Positions 1 to 5,775 of a stretch of 6,545 nucleotides of DNA are shown one piece after another. The translations under genes were made by a program, and so were the position numbers. Origin of the DNA: Treponema sp. (lineage in GTDB: Bacteria; Spirochaetota; Spirochaetia; Treponematales; Treponemataceae); the NCBI GenBank assembly GCA_014804085.1, contig JAAVAM010000027.1, forward strand, positions 1 to 6,545, written 5' to 3'. Each line of letters opens with the position of its first letter. The first letter of the stretch is position 1. The notes beneath the pieces are model-generated. The model was not told where the DNA came from. It saw nothing but the letters and a program-made list of their open reading frames with translations, and made no database searches.

Positions 1-12
1 GTGGAATACTAA
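1..12 (+). CDS. 3' end of an upstream gene, possibly a BrnT-type toxin
   Basis: The first four codons can be read as V-E-Y-stop (TAA at 10-12), leaving a 3-base gap before the next ATG. A second reading, W-N-T-K-L-stop, ends with TGA at 17-19 and would overlap the next start as ATGA. Either fits a gene directly upstream and translationally coupled to the antitoxin. In brnTA loci the toxin gene comes first, so BrnT is the natural guess, but three to five codons cannot identify it. This is inference from gene order only. Confidence 0.25.
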   Translation: MEY

Positions 13-15
13 ACT

Positions 16-300
16 ATGACGCTCGATGATGTGAGAAAGCTCCCTCCGCTTACTGCCGAGGAAGTTGCGGAAGTCAAGAATTTCAAGAACATGGATTTTG
101 AAGATTGCCCGAAGCTCACAAAAGAGCAGCTTGCGGAATTTCGCCCCGCGCACCCCGAAAACTTCGTCAAAGAAAAACGGCAGAAAATAACGGTCTACGT
201 TGATTCCGACGCGCTCGAAAAATTCAACGCGACAGGGCTTGACCTTGAGTCGTACATCAATTCGTCGGTGCGCACGGCGGTGGCGGAATACGGCGCGTGA
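16..300 (+). CDS. BrnA/DUF4415-family antitoxin (ribbon-helix-helix type)
   Basis: This 94-residue protein has two parts. Residues 1-50 are acidic and proline-containing, with DCPKLTKEQLAEFRPAHPE at about 30-48, a layout I associate with spirochaete and other bacterial BrnA-like antitoxins. Residues 56-93 read as a beta strand (KITVYVDSDALEKF) followed by helices (LDLESYINSSVRTAV), matching the DUF4415/BrnA ribbon-helix-helix arrangement. In that family the C-terminal domain dimerises and binds the operon's own promoter, while the other part neutralises a BrnT ribonuclease toxin encoded just upstream. The start at ATG 16 lacks a good Shine-Dalgarno; only a weak GGA lies upstream, which fits translational coupling to the preceding gene. 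The toxin is outside the window, so the pair is not proven. The protein could also be a solitary antitoxin-like regulator. Confidence 0.72.
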   Translation: MTLDDVRKLPPLTAEEVAEVKNFKNMDFEDCPKLTKEQLAEFRPAHPENFVKEKRQKITVYVDSDALEKFNATGLDLESYINSSVRTAVAEYGA

Positions 301-328
301 ACGGCAGTAGCCGCTTGAATGCGAGATG

Positions 329-335
329 AAAGGAG
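329..335 (+). promoter_or_regulatory. Strong Shine-Dalgarno upstream of GTG 343
   Basis: AAAGGAG at 329-335 is the best ribosome-binding site in the first 2.7 kb. It sits 7 bases before GTG 343 and 4 before TTG 340, which are in the same frame. It is not placed to serve the lipoprotein start at 492, so it either drives the short leader frame or marks a translation start whose frame has since changed. Confidence 0.5.
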
Positions 336-342
336 AAAGTTG

Positions 343-468
343 GTGACAGGACAGACTTACAGGACGAAGGTGTGCGCTCGCGGTTGCCGGGGCGATGCTG
401 TCAGCTTTGAGAATTCCCGGGCGCAGGCGGAATGCGAGGTTGGGGGGGGTGTTGTCATCAGACGGTGA
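343..468 (+). CDS. Possible 41-codon leader peptide ahead of the lipoprotein gene
   Basis: A GTG start with a well-spaced AAAGGAG opens a 41-residue frame beginning VTGQTYRTKV and ending GGGVVIRR, with TGA at 466-468. It contains three cysteines and the 8-G tract, which encodes part of its Gly-Gly-Gly. The stop overlaps a GTG at 465-467 (GTGA) that is in frame with the downstream lipoprotein, so ribosomes finishing here could restart into it. I recognise no family and the composition is not clearly protein-like. The case for expression rests on the ribosome-binding site and the coupled stop/start, and it may be untranslated leader. No convincing promoter or terminator is visible in 301-491. 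Confidence 0.3.
   Translation: MTGQTYRTKVCARGCRGDAVSFENSRAQAECEVGGGVVIRR
442..449 (+). repeat. Poly-G tract (8 G)
   Basis: An uninterrupted run of eight G lies 43 bases before ATG 492 of the large lipoprotein gene. Runs of this kind upstream of surface-protein genes in Treponema pallidum are known to vary in length and alter expression. With 8 G the leader frame from GTG 343 ends at 468. With 9 G it would fuse in frame to the lipoprotein, and with 7 G it would enter the third frame. Whether this tract varies cannot be seen from one sequence. Confidence 0.6.
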
Positions 469-491
469 CGGCGTTCCCGGCGCAACGACAG

Positions 492-2720
492 ATGATGAGG
501 CAGATTTGCTTGACGACAGTGCGGACGCTTGCGGCGGTTGCAGTGCTGCTGCTTTCTTCCTGCGCGGACTGGGTGCAGGGAAAGATTCCCATGGATTCGG
601 ACAAATTGCACGGGTCGCTAGACGAAATGCTCGAGCGGACCGAGGAGACGACCGCGCTTTCTGCGCCCGGACAATTGTTCGTGACGCAGGGAACGTATCC
701 CGGCACGATACTCATAAGCTGGAAGACCGTGCCGGGCGCGACCAGCTACCGCGTGGAGCGGGCGGTGATAAAGTCGGGCGAAGCCGCAGAGCCGGAAGAA
801 TCGGACTATGACGTGCGCAATGCCGCCGTGTACGGTGCAACAACCTACCGCGACATCATTCTGAGCAATCCTACGGCGAACAATGAAGAATACTCGTATC
901 GTTATGTGTACCGTGTGATGGCGGAGAACATCAGCGAAGGTTTGGAATCCCCGTTCACCGAATATACGGACGACAGCGTGGGCTGGCTGATGCCCGCTCC
1001 ACAGGCGGTGGAGGCGTGGAAAGGAAAGAGCGAATCCGAAATACGGATTACTTGGAATGAGGTGCCAAAGGCGGAATCTTACGTCATCTACCGTGGCGAA
1101 AGTGAAAAAGGTTTGGGCATGGAGCAGCTCGGCTCGGTGTACGGGAATACGCGGCAGTTTACGGACAGGGTTTCCGTGAACGAGCAGGGCGAGGAATTCT
1201 ACTATAAAGTATATGCAAAAATCGGGGCGCAGCTTTCTGCGGCAAGTTCCCTTGCAATGGGATATTCACTGAAAGCGGGCGCACCTACGCCGCCGGAGCG
1301 CGTGTGGGTAGAGGACGGCATTGGAACGGACGAAAAGTCGATTACCGTTAAATGGGATGAGTGTTCCCCTGCGTCGGAGGGCACAATTACCTATTCATTG
1401 TATCGCACCAGTTCCGTTGACTCCGTATACACGCTCGTAAAGTCGGGATTGGAAAAAACAGAGTATACGGACAATCCGGGAAAGACGAACGTGTACTATT
1501 ACTATTATATACAGGTTGTTGAAAAGGTGGAAAAGGCAGACGAGTCAAATATATTGAAGAGCGCGTTCAGCGAAAGCGGCGCGGACAGCAAAGATCCGGC
1601 AATTGGCTGTCTGCTGTCTCCGCCGTCTGCCGTGGAGGTGAACGACAGCCCTGCCGAAGGAAAGTCAAAGTTGCGGTGGACGGCCGCGATAGGAAGCGAA
1701 CGGGGCGTTGCATTCCAGTATATCATCTCATATAGAGAAACCCAAAACGGCACGTCTTATCCGCTAGCAACCGGGGTTTCCGGCGTAGACGAGGGGAACG
1801 GCTGGCTTTCTTTGGAAGTGGACACGAAGCCGTATTATTCGGTCACGACGTACAATCCGATTGTCGGTAAGCAGAGTGCGGACAGTGGGCTGGCGGCTCC
1901 CGTGCCGGACGCGCCGCAGAACGTGACGGCGAGCAAGACAATGCCGCCCGCCAATTTTACCGACGCTCCTGCGAACAACAACGGCGTGTATCCGGTTTTG
2001 ATTACCTGGACGGCTCCTGCGACCGGCACTGCTCCGGCAGGATATGACGTATACCGCTCGTCAAATGCGAACAGCGCATTCCGCAAGCTGACGACTACGC
2101 CTATAACAGACTTGTCATATATCGATGTGAACGACACCGCAAAAGCCGGCGTATACTACTACTACAAGGTTATCTCCCTGAACAGCCTGAATCAGGGAAA
2201 CAAGGGCAACGATCCGGCGAATGACCCGGCTCATAATGCGCGTGGGTACGGTGCGCTGACGGCGGATCAGTGGTTCAGGGAGTACAATAAGACTACGCTG
2301 AACAGTCAGACGAAACTGACGCTCATGCACAAACCGAACAATCTGGACAAGGTGGGCAGCGAGACTATCAGCGGGGATATTTCGGGAACGCTTGGCTATA
2401 CTGCCAAAGTGCAGGGGTTTGGCGCACGTATTACCATGCCATACACGGACTATGCCGATTTCTATGTCACTGGCACAGAAGAAATCTATTTCAAGCTGAA
2501 CGGAAACACGAACACGACATCAGACATGAGCGCGAACGGGAGTATGGACGGCACGGTAGTCTGTACGGGAATGTACCCGGGTACCGCAGGGTATGACGCT
2601 ATTGAGATCAAAGGCGGCGGCGCGGGCGGCGGCTATTATGTGGTAACGACGACGGATTTGGGCGGAAACGTTATTTTTGATGCCGCCCATGTGGATTGGC
2701 TGGTAGGAGAAGAGCGATGA
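492..2720 (+). CDS. Large surface/periplasmic lipoprotein with about five fibronectin-III-like modules
   Basis: The frame codes for 742 residues from ATG 492. Residues 1-23 form a lipoprotein signal peptide (MMRQICLTTVRTLAAVAVLL then LSS) with Cys24 as the lipidation site in the lipobox L-S-S-C. A polar tether to about 55 follows. Then come repeated modules of fibronectin-III type at about 57-163, 167-258, 265-360, 377-465 (weaker) and 472-580. They are recognised by a B-strand I-x-W (ISWKTVPGATSYRVER, ITWNEVPKAESYVIYRG, VKWDE, RWTA, ITWTAPA) and a tyrosine-rich F strand (YRYVYRVMAEN, FYYKVYAK, VYYYYYIQVV, VYYYYKVISL). Residues 585-742 are a separate glycine-, threonine- and aspartate-rich, probably beta, C-terminal region of unknown family. 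Start choice is uncertain: ATG 432 gives an unlikely N-terminus, GTG 465 is coupled to the leader stop, and ATG 492 gives the cleanest signal peptide but has no Shine-Dalgarno. It overlaps the next gene by four bases. Adhesion or scaffolding is plausible, but function is unknown. Confidence 0.85.
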   Translation: MMRQICLTTVRTLAAVAVLLLSSCADWVQGKIPMDSDKLHGSLDEMLERTEETTALSAPGQLFVTQGTYPGTILISWKTVPGATSYRVERAVIKSGEAAEPEESDYDVRNAAVYGATTYRDIILSNPTANNEEYSYRYVYRVMAENISEGLESPFTEYTDDSVGWLMPAPQAVEAWKGKSESEIRITWNEVPKAESYVIYRGESEKGLGMEQLGSVYGNTRQFTDRVSVNEQGEEFYYKVYAKIGAQLSAASSLAMGYSLKAGAPTPPERVWVEDGIGTDEKSITVKWDECSPASEGTITYSLYRTSSVDSVYTLVKSGLEKTEYTDNPGKTNVYYYYYIQVVEKVEKADESNILKSAFSESGADSKDPAIGCLLSPPSAVEVNDSPAEGKSKLRWTAAIGSERGVAFQYIISYRETQNGTSYPLATGVSGVDEGNGWLSLEVDTKPYYSVTTYNPIVGKQSADSGLAAPVPDAPQNVTASKTMPPANFTDAPANNNGVYPVLITWTAPATGTAPAGYDVYRSSNANSAFRKLTTTPITDLSYIDVNDTAKAGVYYYYKVISLNSLNQGNKGNDPANDPAHNARGYGALTADQWFREYNKTTLNSQTKLTLMHKPNNLDKVGSETISGDISGTLGYTAKVQGFGARITMPYTDYADFYVTGTEEIYFKLNGNTNTTSDMSANGSMDGTVVCTGMYPGTAGYDAIEIKGGGAGGGYYVVTTTDLGGNVIFDAAHVDWLVGEER
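2705..2710 (+). promoter_or_regulatory. Ribosome-binding site of the small lipoprotein gene
   Basis: AGGAGA inside the last codons of the large lipoprotein gene stands 6-7 bases before ATG 2717. It decides the start of the next gene in favour of 2717, rather than the more upstream ATG 2696 or the ATG at 2735, which has AAGG only 2 bases away. Confidence 0.75.
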
Positions 2721-3100
2721 CAGGTCGAAAGGAAATGAGAAATATGGCGGGCATTGCCCGGAGAACGATTGTTTTTTTTGCCGCCTTTGTTGTGGCGGTG
2801 CTGTTGGCTTCCTGCTATGAGCCGTCGCCATTGTATGGCAAGTGGACTGACAACAACGGGAACAGCATCTCGTTCATTTCGGACGGCACGTTTGTCGCAA
2901 AAATTAACGACAAGACGGACACGCTGATAACGTATCAGGGCGATTATTCCGTCATTGAGAACGTGCTTGTGTTCAATATCAGCAGTCCTTCTGCAAGCAC
3001 GATTGATACGGAATGGGACATCCGCGGGTCGTTGCTCTTCTGCACTTGGACGCAAGGCGGCGTTACGCGGACGCTGACCTTGTACCATGTTTCAAAATAG
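2717..3100 (+). CDS. Small lipoprotein with lipocalin-like GxW domain
   Basis: The protein is 127 residues long. Its signal peptide has a basic n-region (MTGRKEMRNMAGIARR), a hydrophobic core (TIVFFAAFVVAVL) and the lipobox L-A-S-C with Cys33. The mature part is about 95 residues and starts CYEPSPLYGKWTDNNG. The G-K-W turn followed by alternating strands (SISFISDGTFVAKI, LITYQGDYSVIENVLVFNI, GSLLFCTWT, TRTLTLYHV) resembles short lipocalin-like domains of bacterial lipoproteins, where a G-x-W motif opens a small beta barrel. One further cysteine occurs near the C-terminus. The start overlaps the preceding stop as ATGA and has a good AGGAGA, so the two lipoproteins are almost certainly translated together. 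The lipocalin-like assignment is by pattern only, and the ligand, if any, is unknown. Confidence 0.78.
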   Translation: MTGRKEMRNMAGIARRTIVFFAAFVVAVLLASCYEPSPLYGKWTDNNGNSISFISDGTFVAKINDKTDTLITYQGDYSVIENVLVFNISSPSASTIDTEWDIRGSLLFCTWTQGGVTRTLTLYHVSK

Positions 3101-3110
3101 GCGGGTAAGC

Positions 3111-3998
3111 ATGAAAAGACAGTTTGCGGCGGTCGTCCTTTTGTTGTGCGCGTTTGCGGCAGGGGCACAGCAGGCGGCAGGAAGCGGGCAGGAAGCGGAC
3201 GAAGATTTGGACCCACGCACGGGCTTTCCGAAAATCACGGCAAAACCGTTCGTCATGTTTGACGAAGGGCTTTCGTTCGCGCTGGTTACGCGCATCTTAA
3301 AGCAGGAGGGGCGCAGCAATTTCGTCTGGCAGGACTACCTGATCGGTGCGCACGTTGCCATGATGACGGAGAATATCAAGCCGTTTGACCTGATGCTCCG
3401 CGTGACGGCGTTTTATCCGTTCTATCATACGTTCAACGGTATGCAGCAGTACCCCAAGCAAACGATCCTGTACGCGTTCGACCTGTTCAGCGGCCCGGTC
3501 ATACAGGCGAATATGTGGAACTATGTGCGGATTAACCTTTCTGCGGGTCTGCATTATATGTACCAGCTCACCGACGAATATCATCTGCACTATCTGGGCT
3601 TGGGTCTGTTCGCAGGGCTTGAGCTGCCGGTCGCTTGGCACTGGACAATCCTGCTCGACGGCACTGCCGCACTTGACTATCCCAACCTCGGCACGAACGG
3701 CACTATGCAGCCGTATGACTACGCGTGGCAGTATCACATCAATCTTGGCGTACGTTATAGCAAGAAAGGCGCGAACCAGTATTCCTATATTCACAGTAAG
3801 CGGCGTGCCCAGCTCATGGCTCAGCGGCAGCAGATGCTGCGCGAAATCTACGAGGAAGAGGCGCGCCGGAAATCCGCTGTGGACGACGGCGAACCGGCAG
3901 ACGCGGACACGGCAGACAGCATTGCGGACGATAATTCCACGCCGGAGCAGTCCCCGGCAGACCAGGAAGCAGGGCTTACGCAGGAAGTTGTGATGTAG
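3111..3998 (+). CDS. Exported beta-rich protein, probable outer-membrane barrel, with charged C-terminal tail
   Basis: The product is 295 residues. Residues 1-19 form a signal peptidase I leader (MKRQFAAVVLLLCAFAAGA) with cleavage expected before QQ. After an acidic linker, residues about 45-220 contain alternating-hydrophobic, aromatic-rich strands (for example DLMLRVTAFYPFYHTF, YVRINLSAGLHYMYQL, LHYLGLGLFAGLELPV, WHWTILLDGTAALDY, YAWQYHINLGVRYS) separated by short polar turns. This is what an 8-10 strand outer-membrane barrel of Treponema looks like. Residues 222-295 are different: a basic then mixed-charge helix (HSKRRAQLMAQRQQMLREIY) followed by a low-complexity acidic segment rich in D, A, E and S. 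A barrel normally ends at its last strand, so this tail is odd. The start at 3111 follows the previous stop by 10 bases and has only a weak purine stretch. ATG 3087 would overlap the previous gene and add a poor N-terminus. Third gene of the envelope operon; family not identified. Confidence 0.75.
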   Translation: MKRQFAAVVLLLCAFAAGAQQAAGSGQEADEDLDPRTGFPKITAKPFVMFDEGLSFALVTRILKQEGRSNFVWQDYLIGAHVAMMTENIKPFDLMLRVTAFYPFYHTFNGMQQYPKQTILYAFDLFSGPVIQANMWNYVRINLSAGLHYMYQLTDEYHLHYLGLGLFAGLELPVAWHWTILLDGTAALDYPNLGTNGTMQPYDYAWQYHINLGVRYSKKGANQYSYIHSKRRAQLMAQRQQMLREIYEEEARRKSAVDDGEPADADTADSIADDNSTPEQSPADQEAGLTQEVVM

Positions 3999-4025
3999 TT
4001 TCCCCCAAAACCCGCAGAATCTCCC

Positions 4026-4054
4026 TTGACACGGACAGAGCCTTCCTGTATGCT
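4026..4054 (+). promoter_or_regulatory. Sigma-70-type promoter of metY
   Basis: TTGACA at 4026-4031 is a perfect -35 hexamer. A 17-base spacer leads to TATGCT at 4049-4054, four of six bases of the -10 consensus. Transcription would start near 4060-4062, giving a leader of about 60 bases, too short for a SAM riboswitch. No clear terminator of the preceding operon is seen between 3999 and 4025. Confidence 0.65.
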
Positions 4055-4063
4055 AGCAACATA

Positions 4064-4091
4064 TTAAATCTAGTAATTTAGTATGAATTAA
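4064..4091 (+). promoter_or_regulatory. Possible operator over the metY transcription start
   Basis: An AT-rich island in otherwise GC-rich DNA lies immediately after the predicted transcription start. It has an imperfect dyad of 7-base arms (TTAAATC at 4064-4070 and GAATTAA at 4085-4091, one mismatch) enclosing a direct repeat TAGTA-ATT-TAGTA at 4071-4083. The placement suits a repressor. AT-rich dyads of this size are used by Rrf2/CymR-type regulators of sulfur genes, but I cannot assign a regulator from the sequence. Confidence 0.35.
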
Positions 4092-4109
4092 GGAATGCCC
4101 CTGCGGGCG

Positions 4110-4115
4110 AAGGAG
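4110..4115 (+). promoter_or_regulatory. Ribosome-binding site of metY
   Basis: AAGGAG lies 6 bases before ATG 4122 and only 3 before ATG 4119, so 4122 is preferred. A short GCCC-CTGC-GGGC hairpin at 4097-4108 abuts it. The upstream in-frame ATG 4095 has no matching site. Confidence 0.7.
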
Positions 4116-4121
4116 ATTATG

Positions 4122-5420
4122 ATGGCAAAGGTTACGGATACTTCAAAATGGGGCTTTGAGACAAAACAGCTTCATATTGGGCAGGAAGAGGCGGATTCGG
4201 CGACGGACGCGCGGGCGGTGCCGATTTATCAGACGACGAGCTACGTGTTCCACAATGCGCAGCACGCCGCGGACCGGTTCGGCTTGCGCGATGCGGGCAA
4301 CATTTACGGTCGCCTGACGAACAGTACGCAGGACGTGTTTGAGCGGCGCGTGGCGGCGCTTGAGGGCGGCGTGGCGGCACTGGCGGTGGCGAGCGGGGCT
4401 GCGGCAATCAACTATACGATTCTGAATCTTGCCGAAGGCGGCGGGCATATCGTAAGCCAGAAGACGATTTATGGCGGCACGTACAATCTGCTCGCGCACA
4501 CGCTGGCGCAGTACGGCATTGCGACCACGTTCGTTGACATTCACAATCTGGACGAAGTGAAAAAGGCAATTCGGCCGGAGACGAAGGCGATTTTTGCGGA
4601 ATCGCTCGGCAACCCGAACAGCGACATTCCCGACTTAGACGCGCTTGCGAAGATTGCGCATGACAACAAAATTCCGCTCGTGGTGGATTCGACGTTCGCG
4701 ACGCCGTACCTGTTCCGCCCAATCGAGCACGGCGCGGACATCGTGGTGCATTCGGCGACCAAATTTATCGGCGGTCACGGTACGACGCTCGGCGGCGTTA
4801 TCGTGGACAGCGGAAAATTTGACTGGATTGCGAGCGGCAAATTCCCCGCGCTTGTCGATCCGAATCCGAGTTATCACGGCATTTCGTTTGCCAAGGCGAT
4901 CGGACCGGCGGCGTTCGTCACCAAAATCCGCGCGATTCTGCTCCGCGACACGGGCGCAACGTTGTCTCCGTTCAACGCGTTCCTGCTGTTGCAGGGGCTG
5001 GAAACGCTGTCGCTCCGCGTGGAACGGCACGTGGAGAACACCAAAAAAGTGCTCGCCTATCTGGAAAAAAGCCCGTACGTGGAGCATGTCAATCACCCCG
5101 CGCTTGCCGACCACCCCGACCACGCGCTGTATCAGAAGTATTATCCGAACGGCGGCGGCTCGATCTTTACGTTCGAGATTAAGGGCGACGCAAAGGACGC
5201 GCAGGCATTCATCGACCGCTTGCAGATTTTCTCCCTGCTGGCAAACGTCGCGGACGTCAAGTCGCTGGTCATTCACCCGGCAAGCACGACGCATTCGCAG
5301 CTGACCGACGAGGAGCTGGCCGATCAGGGCATCAAGCCCAACACAATCCGCCTGTCCATCGGCACGGAAACCGCCGCCGACATCATTGCGGACTTGGAGC
5401 AGGCATTCAAGGGCGCGTGA
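4122..5420 (+). CDS. metY: O-acetylhomoserine sulfhydrylase (aminocarboxypropyltransferase)
   Basis: A 432-residue PLP enzyme of the Cys/Met metabolism family. It joins O-acetylhomoserine with sulfide or methanethiol to give homocysteine or methionine plus acetate in the cytoplasm. Family landmarks are in order: [11 protein letters not shown] (33-43), [15 protein letters not shown] (60-74) with the phosphate-binding tyrosine and arginine of the neighbouring subunit, [12 protein letters not shown] (90-101), [12 protein letters not shown] (112-123) with the ring-stacking tyrosine, [12 protein letters not shown] (160-171), [11 protein letters not shown] with Asp189 for the pyridine nitrogen, and [12 protein letters not shown] with Lys214 forming the Schiff base. 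The segment [14 protein letters not shown] followed by NPSYHG is typical of MetY and separates it from the shorter cystathionine gamma-synthases and lyases. Length is normal for the family. It has its own promoter and terminator-like hairpin, so it is probably a single-gene transcript. Exact sulfur donor preference cannot be read from sequence. Confidence 0.95.
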   Translation: MAKVTDTSKWGFETKQLHIGQEEADSATDARAVPIYQTTSYVFHNAQHAADRFGLRDAGNIYGRLTNSTQDVFERRVAALEGGVAALAVASGAAAINYTILNLAEGGGHIVSQKTIYGGTYNLLAHTLAQYGIATTFVDIHNLDEVKKAIRPETKAIFAESLGNPNSDIPDLDALAKIAHDNKIPLVVDSTFATPYLFRPIEHGADIVVHSATKFIGGHGTTLGGVIVDSGKFDWIASGKFPALVDPNPSYHGISFAKAIGPAAFVTKIRAILLRDTGATLSPFNAFLLLQGLETLSLRVERHVENTKKVLAYLEKSPYVEHVNHPALADHPDHALYQKYYPNGGGSIFTFEIKGDAKDAQAFIDRLQIFSLLANVADVKSLVIHPASTTHSQLTDEELADQGIKPNTIRLSIGTETAADIIADLEQAFKGA

Positions 5421-5472
5421 CGCAAGGACTGACCAAAAACAGATATAAACATTAGAAGAAATGCATTATTCC

Positions 5473-5502
5473 AAGCGGACGGCCGGTGCAGGTCGTCCGT
5501 TT
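5473..5502 (+). terminator. Hairpin terminator after metY
   Basis: AAGCGGACGGCC (5473-5484) pairs with GGTCGTCCGTTT (5491-5502) around a six-base loop GGTGCA, with two G-T wobbles. This is a strong 12-pair stem 52 bases after the metY stop. It is followed by only three T before GC-containing sequence, so termination may be partial. The A-rich upstream arm gives some bidirectional character. Confidence 0.6.
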
Positions 5503-5538
5503 GCGTTGTGGGAAATTGTGCGGAAAAAACAGCAAGAG

Positions 5539-5670
5539 TTTTGGTCTAAAACCTCAAAGGATTTGGCTCAAAACCTCAAAGGTTTCGGCTCAAAACCTCA
5601 AAGGTTTTAAAGAAAAACCCTTATGGTTTTGGGCAGAAACAGTAAAGGATTTGGAGCGGAAGCAAAACTA
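5539..5670. repeat. 22-bp tandem repeat array, six units, with internal hairpins
   Basis: Six consecutive 22-base units run without spacers: 5539-5560, 5561-5582, 5583-5604, 5605-5626, 5627-5648 and 5649-5670. Units 1-3 share the 16-base core CTCAAAACCTCAAAGG with one or two changes. Units 4 and 5 keep the TTTT start, the central A-rich stretch and the final GG. Unit 6 is strongly decayed, and a degenerate seventh copy may precede the array at 5517-5538. Neighbouring units are mutually complementary: AAAACCT-CAA-AGGTTTT at 5592-5608 is a perfect 7-bp hairpin, and AAAACC-CTTAT-GGTTTT at 5614-5630 a 6-bp one. The period is not a multiple of three and the open frame across it starts at a GTG inside the terminator loop without a ribosome-binding site, so it is not a gene. 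Its role is unknown; extra transcription termination, protein binding at two-helical-turn spacing, or a dispersed genomic repeat are possible. Confidence 0.8.
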
Positions 5671-5671
5671 G

Positions 5672-5693
5672 CACTAAAGGCTTTGCCTTGGTG
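5672..5693. other. Imperfect hairpin after the repeat array
   Basis: AAGGC-TTT-GCCTT (5677-5689) is a perfect 5-bp stem, flanked by pairing CAC (5672-5674) and GTG (5691-5693) with one internal mismatch. No T-run follows, so it is not a standard terminator. Confidence 0.35.
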
Positions 5694-5704
5694 TAATAGC
5701 CCGG

Positions 5705-5760
5705 CCGCCGCTCGCGGCGGGTATGTCCTGTCTTGTGCGCAAGACAAACGTTTGCTTTTT
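5705..5760 (+). other. Consecutive hairpins and palindrome ending in a T-run, upstream of ettA
   Basis: There are three symmetrical elements in 50 bases: CCGCCG-CTCG-CGGCGG at 5705-5720, TGTCTTG-TGCG-CAAGACA at 5729-5746, and the perfect 10-base palindrome CAAACGTTTG at 5745-5754, followed by C and five T (5756-5760). The second hairpin plus the T-run could stop transcription arriving from metY. The same bases overlap the proposed ettA promoter, so they could instead be regulator-binding sites. Confidence 0.45.
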
Positions 5761-5769
5761 CGGTATACT
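5741..5769 (+). promoter_or_regulatory. Promoter of ettA
   Basis: TATACT at 5764-5769 matches five of six -10 bases. At 17 bases upstream, AAGACA (5741-5746) matches four of six -35 bases. The transcription start predicted from the -10 falls at about the A of ATG 5776, so the mRNA would have almost no leader. Confidence 0.45.
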
Positions 5770-5775
5770 GGAGCA

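Noticed and set aside
411..421. Adjacent restriction-site-like string GAATTCCCGGG suggesting a cloning junction
   Set aside because: An isolated 11-base coincidence with no other vector-like sequence nearby.
432..491. Upstream ATG 432 as start of the FnIII lipoprotein
   Set aside because: It would put about 20 non-signal-like residues, including the Gly-Cys-Cys encoded by the poly-G region, before an otherwise well-formed lipoprotein signal peptide, and the purine stretch before it is too close and weak.
395..811. 138-codon open frame on the + strand
   Set aside because: It mostly overlaps the lipoprotein gene in another frame, lacks a ribosome-binding site, and has a D/G/R-rich composition typical of an out-of-frame reading.
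4055..4121. SAM riboswitch or T-box in front of metY
   Set aside because: The leader is only about 60 bases, AT-rich in its first half, and shows none of the conserved stems.
4635..5294. 219-codon open frames on both strands inside metY
   Set aside because: Arginine-rich readings of the metY codons in other frames; the metY frame carries every family motif.
5539..5670. CRISPR array
   Set aside because: Units are directly adjacent with no unique spacers, only 22 bases long and unevenly decayed, and no cas genes are present.
5486..5671. 61-codon open frame across the 22-bp repeats
   Set aside because: Starts at a GTG inside the terminator loop without a Shine-Dalgarno, and the repeat period is not a multiple of three.
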